5,330 nt of DNA, from NCBI GenBank assembly GCA_003249585.1, contig QKIM01000529.1:1-5330 (forward strand). Direction: 5' to 3'. Below the pieces are notes generated by a model, which was given only the letters and a program-made list of their open reading frames with translations, ran no database searches and had not been told where the DNA came from. Positions 1-5,330 of the stretch are shown one piece after another; positions within the stretch are counted from its first letter, which is position 1; the number at the start of each line of letters is the position of its first letter. This DNA is from Deltaproteobacteria bacterium (GTDB lineage Bacteria > Myxococcota_A > Polyangia > HGW-17). Position numbers and translations under genes: made by a program.

Positions 1-895
1 CTCCAGGACGGTCATCGAGGGGTCCCACACCAACGTCACCCTGGTGGAGGTCGACGGCGAGGCGGTGCGCAGGGGCGCCCGACCCGAGCCCACGACCAAG
101 CCGTACCGTGAGGTGCTGCGGGGAATGACCCTGGCGGACTTCGTCGTCCTCGTCGAGGAGCTGGACAGTGCCGACGCGGCCTTCATCAAGGAGGGCATCT
201 TCATGAACCTGGAGATGGCGCGTGTGGGCCAGACCCTCCACAAGGTGGGGTACTATGTGGCGGACCTTCGGGAGAAGGGGTTTTTGGTCAACGACGTCTT
301 CTCCTCCTCCAAGATCCTCACGGCCTCGGCCGCCGATGCACGCATGGCGGGTCTCTCCTACCCGGTGATGGCCTCGGGAGGGAGCGGCAACCAGGGGATC
401 GTCGCCATCCTCGTCCCCTTCAACGTCGGGAAGTATTTCTCCATCCCCGAGCCCACCATCCTCAAGTCCATCGCCCTCTCCCATCTGGTGAACAGTTACG
501 TCAAGTGCTTCACCGGGGATCTCTCGCCCCTGTGCGGCTGCGCCATCGCGTCGGGGGTCGGGGCGGCGGCGGCCATCGTGTACCAGCAGCGGGGCGGTGA
601 CCTGCAGGCCATCACCCTGGCGGTGAACAACGTCATAGCCGATCTGGGGGGGATGCTCTGCGACGGCGCCAAGGGCGGCTGCGCCCTCAAGGTGGCCAGC
701 TCCACCGACAGCGCCATCCTCTCGGCCTACATGGCCGTGAACGGGCACGGTATCACGCAGGAGGAGGGGTTCGTGGGGAAGACGGCCGAAGAGACCATCC
801 GGCATCTGGGCCGAATCGGGGAGCTGGGCATGGCCGGCGCCGACGACACCATGCTGGCCATCATGCTGGCCAAGGAGACCCCCAGGGCGCAGTGA
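1..895 (+). CDS. cyuA: L-cysteine desulfidase / UPF0597 (CyuA/YhaM) family protein, 5'-truncated by window edge
   Basis: The reading frame is open from base 2 and ends at TGA 893-895, giving 297 visible residues. The family is usually about 430 residues, so roughly the first 130 are outside the window. The upstream in-frame residues (SRTVIEGSHTNVTLVEV) are homologous-looking, so the GTG at base 44 is internal and not a start. Family signatures are clear: ASGGSGNQGI (371-400), SPLCGCA (524-544) and GMLCDGAKGGCALKV (650-694). Conserved cysteines lie at 533-535, 539-541, 659-661 and 680-682. Characterised members bind an oxygen-sensitive [4Fe-4S] cluster through three cysteines, the first of which lies in the missing N-terminal part, and split L-cysteine into pyruvate, ammonia and sulfide in the cytoplasm. 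The fold is related to the iron-sulfur L-serine dehydratase alpha chain, so activity on L-serine cannot be excluded. The family call is firm; the exact substrate is inferred. It converges on the rhomboid gene with a 12-bp gap. Confidence 0.9.
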   Translation, partial: SRTVIEGSHTNVTLVEVDGEAVRRGARPEPTTKPYREVLRGMTLADFVVLVEELDSADAAFIKEGIFMNLEMARVGQTLHKVGYYVADLREKGFLVNDVFSSSKILTASAADARMAGLSYPVMASGGSGNQGIVAILVPFNVGKYFSIPEPTILKSIALSHLVNSYVKCFTGDLSPLCGCAIASGVGAAAAIVYQQRGGDLQAITLAVNNVIADLGGMLCDGAKGGCALKVASSTDSAILSAYMAVNGHGITQEEGFVGKTAEETIRHLGRIGELGMAGADDTMLAIMLAKETPRAQ

Positions 896-907
896 AGGGG
901 TGATGCG

Positions 908-1489
908 TCAGTACTGGGTCTTCCGGTAGAGCCAGGCCGCCAGGGTCCCCGCGAGCGCACCGCTCAGGTGTGCCTCCCAGGAGACGGGCCCCGGCTTGGG
1001 GATGAGTCCCCACAGCAGTGAGGTGCCGTAGAAGAGCGTGACCACGATGGCCAGCACGATGGGCCCCAGGCGCTTGCGGAAGAGTCCCGAGGCGATGAGA
1101 TAGGCGGCCATGCCGAAGATGACCAGCGAGGCGCCGATGTGGATGGCCGCGCGGCCGAAGATCCACACCAGAAAGCCTCCGCCCAGGACGATGACGGTCA
1201 GGGCCTCGGGGGCCGTGCGCCGGTAGAAATAGAGCATGGCGAAGCCCAGGAAGAAGAGGGGGACGGTGTTGGAGAGCAGGTGGAAGAGCCCCGCGTGGAC
1301 GAAGGGGGAGGTGAGGATCCCCAGCAGCCCCATGGGACGGCGCGGAATGATGCCCATGCGGGAGATGTCCGGCACGAGCCGCAGGGTGTCGTTGATCAGG
1401 TCCAGGCCCCAGACGCCCCAGAGGATGGCGAGGAAGAGCCCTGTGAGCTTCAGCGCCTTGAGGGCGTTGTTATTTTTTTGCTGTCCCAT
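908..1489 (-). CDS. Rhomboid family intramembrane serine protease
   Basis: This is a 193-residue compact integral membrane protein with six predicted helices (about residues 12-33, 67-89, 95-111, 119-136, 142-161 and 170-188) and no extra domains. Rhomboids cut substrate transmembrane helices within the bilayer using a Ser-His dyad. Both members are present: Ser121 in HIGASLVIFG on helix 4 and His174 in WEAHLSGALAG on helix 6. The oxyanion-side residues in SPFVHAGLFHLLSN (His65, His70, Asn74) have the same 5- and 4-residue spacing as H145/H150/N154 of E. coli GlpG. The usual Gly after the catalytic Ser is Leu here. The ATG at 1489-1487 is supported by AAGGA (plus-strand tcctt 1498-1502) eight bases upstream. 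The start overlaps the last 20 bp of the kinase gene, so translation is probably coupled and transcription driven from the kinase promoter. The substrate is unknown; the co-made kinase is a possible but untested candidate. Confidence 0.9.
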   Translation of the reverse strand: MGQQKNNNALKALKLTGLFLAILWGVWGLDLINDTLRLVPDISRMGIIPRRPMGLLGILTSPFVHAGLFHLLSNTVPLFFLGFAMLYFYRRTAPEALTVIVLGGGFLVWIFGRAAIHIGASLVIFGMAAYLIASGLFRKRLGPIVLAIVVTLFYGTSLLWGLIPKPGPVSWEAHLSGALAGTLAAWLYRKTQY

Positions 1490-4400
1490 TGGTCTTGTCC
1501 TTGGCGGAATCGGGGCTGCCCGAGAGCTGGAGCTTGAAGCCCTTCATGACCATGCCCGCCGCCTGCTTGGCCTCATCGAGTTCCTTGGCGGGGGGGGCGC
1601 TCGTCCACTTCATGTCCAGGGGGATCACGAGCACCTCGGCGCCGTCGCCGATGACCAGGTTTCGGCCGTCGTGGGAGATGTCCAGCGAGAAGACCTCGAA
1701 GTTGGCATAGAGGATCCGGACCTGTTTGCCCGTGGCCATGGACCAGACGCGCACCGTGCGGTCGTCGGAGGAGGTGGCGAAGAAGCTCCCGTCATGGGAG
1801 ATGACCACGTTGTTGACCCAGGCCTCATGGCCTGTCATCTCCCGCTCCTTGATGCCCAGGGGGTATTTCCACTGGATGATCTTGCCGCGCTTTCCGCAGG
1901 AGAGGATGGATTTGCCGTCGGGAGAGAAGGCCACGCCCGTCACCCAGTCGCCGTGGGCCCGCAGGGAGTTGATCTCCGGTCCGGCCGCCACGTCGCTGAT
2001 GCGCACGGTGTTGTCGTTGCCCACGGAGGCGATGACCCGGTTGTCGGGGGAGAAGGCGATGCTCCAGACCCGCTCCGTGTGGTGCTTGAGGTCCTGCAGC
2101 AGGTCACCGTTCGCGGCGTTCCAGATTTTGACGGTCTTGTCCTGGGAGGAGGAGGCGAGGTACTTGCCGTTGGGAGACCACTTGACGCTGTAGATGCCCG
2201 CCCGGTGTCCCGTGAGGGTGAGGAGCAGCCGCCCGGTGGCGACCTCCCACACCTTGATGGTCTTGTCCATGGACGCCGTGGCGAGCTTGTTCCCGTCGGG
2301 GCTGAAGTCCACGCCCCAGACTCGTTTCTCATGGGCGAAGGGTTGTTTGGGCCCCATGGAGAGGTTATGCAGCAGCCTGTGGGAGGGGAGGTCCCAGATC
2401 TTGACCGTCTTGTCCCAGCTGCCCGAGGCGATGAGCCGGCCGTCGGGGGAGATGGAGACGCCGTTGACGTTCTGGGTGTGGCCCCGGAAGATCCGTATGC
2501 GTCGGGTCGGCACGATCTGCCAGACGCGGAGCCGGGCGTCTCTCCCCGTGGTGTAGATGTACCTGCCGTCCTTGGAGAAGCTCACGTCATTGATGATGTC
2601 GGTGTGGGCGCGGACGGTGAGGAGCGCCGAACCCGAGGCGACCTCCCAGATGATGAGCAGGGAGTCCTCGCCCACGGACGCCAGGATGTTGCCGTCGGGA
2701 GAGAAGTGGATGCCCAGGACCCGCCCCCGGTGCCCCTTGAGGGTCTTGAGTTCGTCGCCGGTCCTGGGGTTCCAGAGCTTGATGGTCTTGTCCCAGGAGG
2801 AGGTGGCCACCTTGAGCCCGTCGGGGGAGAAGGCGATATCGTAGAGGCGGTCCGTGTGTCCGTTGAGGTTGGCGATGAGGGCACCGGTCTTGGCGTCCCA
2901 GATCTTGGCGCGGCGGTCCCAGGAGGCCGTGCCGATGAGCTGGTTGTTCGGGGAGAAGGTGGCGCCGTAGATGAAGTTGCGGTGACCGTCGCTGAAGAGC
3001 TCGGTGAGGAGCTTCCACTTGCTGTTGTACACGCGGCCTCTGGAATAATGGAGTCCCAGGGACTTGTACCACGCGATCTTGGCTGCGAGGTTCCCCGCGT
3101 CGGTCTTGAGCTCGTCGGGCTGGTACTCGATGGACCTGCCCGGCTCGAACTTGCGGACGTTCATGCCCGAACTGACGTCCCACACGATGGCCGAGTTGTC
3201 CAGGGAACCCGAGATGATGCGGGTGTCGTCGGGGGAGAACTGCACCGAGGCGACCTCGTCCTGGTGTTCGAGCATCGTGGTGACGTTGCGGCCCGTGGAG
3301 GTGTCCCAGATCTTGACGGCGCGGTCGGCGCTGCCCGTGACCAGGAACCGTCCGTCGGAGGTGAGGTCGACGCTGTTGACGGCGCCCAGGTGTCCGGCCA
3401 TCTTCCGCGTGATCTTGCCGGTCTTCAGATCGATGATGCGGGCGATGTTGTCGTGCCCGCCCACGGCCGCGAACAGCCCGTTGTCGGCGATGGCCAGGGA
3501 GGTCGCCCGAGCCTCCACGTCGATGATGTTGTGGAGCTTGATGTTGTAACTGATATGGGCCCGGTAGAGCTTGGACTCCGTCTCGAGGATGAGATCCTCT
3601 GTGGACGGGTTCGCTTTGGCGAAGGCCTCGTTGTAAAAGGGGCTGCGGGGATTGCCCGGATTGTGCAGGAGGGCCATGGCCGCGTAGATCCGCGACTCCA
3701 GCATCTTGGTCTCTCGCTCCAGGCGGTAGGACTTCTCGTTGAGGGTCTGGGCGATGTGATAGTTGGCGGTGTTGCGCTCCTGGATCTCTTTTTGGATGGC
3801 GACCTTCATCCGGTCCCGTGCGATGAGCTCCTTCTGATAGGCATAGGAGATGAAGATCAGGGTGGTGATGAGGGCCAGGAGGATCAGCCCTCCGGCGGCG
3901 AGGGGGACCTTGTTGTTCTTGGCGAAGCGGCGGATGAGATCCCACTTGCTGTAGTCGTAAGCCGAGATCCGCTCGCCGGCCATGTACCGGTCGATGTCCT
4001 GCACCAGCTCGACGGCGGAGCCGTAGCGGTCGCGTTTGTCCTTCTCGAGAGCCTTCTCGGCGATGGCGGCCAGCTCGAAGGGGGCGTTCTCCACCATCTG
4101 GGCCACGGGGGTGACCCGATAGCCGAGGACCATGCTGATGGTCTCCCAGGCCGTGTTCCCCTCGAAGGGAGGGACGCCCGTGAGGAGCTCATAGAGCACC
4201 GCGCCGATGGAGTAGACGTCGGAGAGCTCATCGATGGCCTGGATGTCGCCCCGGGCCTGCTCTGGAGGCATGTAGGAGGGGGTGCCCAGGGCGCGCCCGT
4301 CGATGGTCTTGCTCGAGGTGTTGTACTGGGCGGTGTAGATGTTGACCTGCTCGTCGATCTCCCCCTTCACCTTTGCAAGGCCCCAGTCGAGCACGACGGT

Positions 4401-5234
4401 CTCGCCGAACTCCCCGATCATGATGTTCTCGGGTTTGATGTCGCGGTGGATGACGCCCTTGGAGTGGGCGTAGGAGATGGCGTTGCACAGATCGCGGAAG
4501 TGGGGGAGGAGCGCCAGCCGCTCCTTCACGGATTTCGCCTCGTAGATGGCGTCGGCCAGGGTGCGGCCCTTGACGAAGCGCATGGTGTAGTAGAGCGTGT
4601 CGTCCTTGCGCTGGCCGATCTCGTATACCGGGACGATGTTGGGGTGCTCCAGGCGCCCCGTGACCGAGGCTTCCCTGAGGAAGCGGGAGTTGACCGCCTC
4701 CACCTGGTGGGAGATCATCGTCTCCTCTTCCTCGGAGAGGGCGCGGTCGAGGTTGCCGAAGTTGGACGGGAGGAGCTCCTTGATGGCGATCTCGCGCCCC
4801 ATGTGTTCGTCGTTGGCGATGAGGATGCGCCCGATGCCGCCGCGGGCCATCTCCTGATAGATGGTGTAGCGCCCCTCGGCCTCGCGGCTGATGGTACGAT
4901 CCGGATGGATGGTGTAGCGCGCGCCGTAGGAGTTGATGGTCTGCCCGCTGCCGTCGAAGTCCATCTGGATGGTGCTCAGGCCACCCCCCTTGTTTCGCTC
5001 GGTGTCGGCGTCGTAGCTCTTGTTCTCCATGGCCATGCGGGTCTTCTGGTCCATGGAGTTGGCCACCATCGCCTTGAGGGTGTCAAACTTCTTCTTCCCC
5101 AGCTTGAGCTTGAGGCGGCTCATGATGTCCTTGGACGGGTCCACCACGTAGGAATAGAAAATATTCGTGAATTCCTGCGATGTTATATACCCGTTGCGCT
5201 GTGCGAAGACGGCGTAGAGGACATCATCGTGCAT
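1470..5234 (-). CDS. Transmembrane Ser/Thr protein kinase with coiled coil and 14-repeat WD40 ectodomain
   Basis: The protein has 1254 residues from the ATG at 5234-5232. Residues 1-62 form a helical N-terminal region and 63-120 a low-complexity linker. The kinase domain spans about 120-420: glycine loop MARGGIGRIL, Lys152 in EIAIKELLP, alpha-C Glu188, HRDIKPEN (Asp265, Asn270), DWG (Asp283) in place of DFG, PPE at 323-325, Asp339 and Arg403. It is an RD kinase with all catalytic residues, so probably active on Ser/Thr. One hydrophobic helix follows (443-466), then a charged coiled coil (467-524), 14 WD40 repeats (570-1208) and a Lys/Ser-rich tail. A single membrane helix puts the kinase in the cytoplasm and the WD40 part outside, as in PknB-type receptors. 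This start has GAGGAG nine bases upstream. The upstream ATG at 5297 has no ribosome binding site, and its 21 extra codons contain two TCA, a codon absent from the remaining 1254. It is the first gene of an operon with the rhomboid. Ligand and substrates are unknown. Confidence 0.93.
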   Translation of the reverse strand: MHDDVLYAVFAQRNGYITSQEFTNIFYSYVVDPSKDIMSRLKLKLGKKKFDTLKAMVANSMDQKTRMAMENKSYDADTERNKGGGLSTIQMDFDGSGQTINSYGARYTIHPDRTISREAEGRYTIYQEMARGGIGRILIANDEHMGREIAIKELLPSNFGNLDRALSEEEETMISHQVEAVNSRFLREASVTGRLEHPNIVPVYEIGQRKDDTLYYTMRFVKGRTLADAIYEAKSVKERLALLPHFRDLCNAISYAHSKGVIHRDIKPENIMIGEFGETVVLDWGLAKVKGEIDEQVNIYTAQYNTSSKTIDGRALGTPSYMPPEQARGDIQAIDELSDVYSIGAVLYELLTGVPPFEGNTAWETISMVLGYRVTPVAQMVENAPFELAAIAEKALEKDKRDRYGSAVELVQDIDRYMAGERISAYDYSKWDLIRRFAKNNKVPLAAGGLILLALITTLIFISYAYQKELIARDRMKVAIQKEIQERNTANYHIAQTLNEKSYRLERETKMLESRIYAAMALLHNPGNPRSPFYNEAFAKANPSTEDLILETESKLYRAHISYNIKLHNIIDVEARATSLAIADNGLFAAVGGHDNIARIIDLKTGKITRKMAGHLGAVNSVDLTSDGRFLVTGSADRAVKIWDTSTGRNVTTMLEHQDEVASVQFSPDDTRIISGSLDNSAIVWDVSSGMNVRKFEPGRSIEYQPDELKTDAGNLAAKIAWYKSLGLHYSRGRVYNSKWKLLTELFSDGHRNFIYGATFSPNNQLIGTASWDRRAKIWDAKTGALIANLNGHTDRLYDIAFSPDGLKVATSSWDKTIKLWNPRTGDELKTLKGHRGRVLGIHFSPDGNILASVGEDSLLIIWEVASGSALLTVRAHTDIINDVSFSKDGRYIYTTGRDARLRVWQIVPTRRIRIFRGHTQNVNGVSISPDGRLIASGSWDKTVKIWDLPSHRLLHNLSMGPKQPFAHEKRVWGVDFSPDGNKLATASMDKTIKVWEVATGRLLLTLTGHRAGIYSVKWSPNGKYLASSSQDKTVKIWNAANGDLLQDLKHHTERVWSIAFSPDNRVIASVGNDNTVRISDVAAGPEINSLRAHGDWVTGVAFSPDGKSILSCGKRGKIIQWKYPLGIKEREMTGHEAWVNNVVISHDGSFFATSSDDRTVRVWSMATGKQVRILYANFEVFSLDISHDGRNLVIGDGAEVLVIPLDMKWTSAPPAKELDEAKQAAGMVMKGFKLQLSGSPDSAKDKTNGTAKK
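1498..1502 (-). promoter_or_regulatory. Shine-Dalgarno of the rhomboid gene, inside the kinase coding sequence
   Basis: The minus strand reads AAGGA followed by an eight-base spacer and the ATG at 1489. It lies within the last codons of the kinase gene, so ribosomes finishing the kinase at the TAA (1472-1470) stop beside this start. This supports coupled translation and fixes the rhomboid start. Confidence 0.7.
1611..3527 (-). repeat. 14 tandem WD40 repeats (two predicted seven-bladed propellers)
   Basis: The C-terminal half of the kinase is a run of roughly 42-residue repeats with the pattern GH...V..V.FSPDG..LAS.S.DKTVKIWD...G. In kinase numbering they fall at about 570-610, 613-654, 655-696, 750-790, 791-832, 833-874, 875-916, 917-958, 967-1007, 1008-1049, 1050-1091, 1092-1133, 1134-1175 and 1176-1208. 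Repeats 5, 8, 9 and 10 match the consensus best; 1, 12 and 14 are degenerate. A 52-residue insert separates repeats 3 and 4. At DNA level a 15-base motif for the DKT(V/I)K segment (plus strand ttgayggtcttgtcc, with one variant base) recurs at 2128, 2254, 2401 and 2779; the copies at 2254 and 2779 are identical. Fourteen blades divide evenly into two propellers, a protein-interaction platform. Confidence 0.88.
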
Positions 5235-5243
5235 GGGTGAGCG

Positions 5244-5249
5244 CTCCTC
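5244..5249 (-). promoter_or_regulatory. Shine-Dalgarno of the kinase gene, decides its start
   Basis: The minus strand reads GAGGAG, nine bases before the ATG at 5234. The longer in-frame ATG at 5297 is preceded by AT-rich sequence with no purine-rich ribosome site, so the shorter protein beginning MHDDVLYAVF is the better model. Confidence 0.75.
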
Positions 5250-5273
5250 GTGGAGTGGAAAAATAGGGACTGA

Positions 5274-5287
5274 CCGGCCGCGGCCGG
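5274..5287. promoter_or_regulatory. Perfect 14-bp GC palindrome in the kinase leader
   Basis: CCGGCCGCGGCCGG is exactly self-complementary. It lies 40 bp upstream of the preferred kinase start and just inside the AT-rich stretch that probably holds the promoter. It could be a binding site for a dimeric regulator, or in RNA a 5-bp hairpin with a CGCG loop. In a GC-rich genome such a palindrome can also arise by chance. The palindrome itself is certain; its function is a guess. Confidence 0.35.
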
Positions 5288-5297
5288 AGAACAGCAT

Positions 5298-5330
5298 AGA
5301 TCATTTGTATGATTTTTAGTACCGTTTTCG
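5298..5330 (-). promoter_or_regulatory. AT-rich upstream region, possible promoter or operator of the kinase-rhomboid operon
   Basis: Only 10 of 33 bases are G or C, in sharp contrast to the rest of the window. It contains the inverted repeat ATCAT-TTGT-ATGAT (5300-5313) followed by a T run on the plus strand. Possible minus-strand -10 hexamers are TATGCT (plus 5293-5298) and TACAAA (plus 5304-5309), each matching TATAAT at four of six positions. Neither has a convincing -35 box inside the window. The composition and position before the first gene of the operon suggest a promoter, but no specific start site can be called. Confidence 0.3.

Noticed and set aside
44..46. GTG as start of the cysteine desulfidase
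   Set aside because: The frame is open upstream to the window edge with family-like residues (EGSHTNVTL), and the protein would lack about a third of the family length.
880..930. Bidirectional terminator between the convergent desulfidase and rhomboid genes
   Set aside because: The gap is 12 bp, and I find no convincing GC stem followed by a T run on either strand. Termination may be Rho-dependent or lie inside coding sequence.
1470..1489. Programmed -1 frameshift at the A AAA AAA heptamer
   Set aside because: The heptamer is in the right register, but the -1 frame reaches a TGA after seven more codons and does not enter the rhomboid, which lies in the +1 frame.
2128..2793. Recurrent 15-base motif as a CRISPR-like or regulatory repeat
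   Set aside because: Copies are irregularly spaced, in frame, and encode the conserved DKT(V/I)K segment of WD40 blades, so protein-level repetition explains them.
2587..3945. 452-codon minus-strand open frame overlapping the kinase in another frame
   Set aside because: It is rich in Arg, Pro, His and Gln, lacks any domain, and is a frame-shifted reading of the WD40 region.
1236..5240. 1334-codon plus-strand open frame opposite the kinase
   Set aside because: It lies in codon register with the kinase, and its repeats are the reverse complement of WD40 motifs. Its openness follows from the lack of TTA, CTA and TCA in the sense strand. The minus strand encodes a complete, recognisable protein.
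5300..5320. Plus-strand intrinsic terminator (ATCAT hairpin followed by TTTTT)
   Set aside because: The stem is only five mostly A-T pairs, and no plus-strand gene runs into it.

Overview
The window carries one 5'-truncated gene on the plus strand and two complete genes on the minus strand, all reading as bacterial. DNA is GC-rich with strong GC bias at third codon positions; the 1254-codon kinase gene contains no TTA, CTA or TCA codon. A very large transmembrane Ser/Thr kinase with a WD40 ectodomain is the kind of protein found in Planctomycetota, Myxococcota, Verrucomicrobiota/Lentisphaerota, Acidobacteriota and some Cyanobacteria. The oxygen-labile [4Fe-4S] cysteine desulfidase family next to it would suit an anaerobe or facultative anaerobe. 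The sequence does not allow a firmer assignment than a GC-rich bacterium from a lineage rich in eukaryotic-like kinases.

Layout. Bases 1-895 (+): C-terminal two thirds of an L-cysteine desulfidase / UPF0597 protein (CyuA/YhaM family), entering from the left edge. Bases 896-907: a 12-bp gap between convergent genes. Bases 908-1489 (-): a compact six-helix rhomboid intramembrane serine protease. Bases 1470-5234 (-): a 1254-residue protein made of an N-terminal helical region, a Ser/Thr kinase domain, one transmembrane helix, a coiled coil, and 14 WD40 repeats (two seven-bladed propellers). Bases 5235-5330: its leader, with a strong Shine-Dalgarno, a perfect 14-bp GC palindrome and a short AT-rich stretch likely to hold the promoter or an operator.

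The kinase and rhomboid genes overlap by 20 bp, and the rhomboid has its own Shine-Dalgarno inside the kinase coding sequence, so they are almost certainly one translationally coupled operon with the kinase first. The predicted picture is a membrane receptor-like kinase (catalytic domain in the cytoplasm, WD40 propellers outside) made together with a membrane protease. Whether the protease acts on the kinase is untested inference. The desulfidase is transcribed towards this operon and nothing in the sequence ties it to the signalling pair. I see no RNA genes, insertion sequences or CRISPR arrays.
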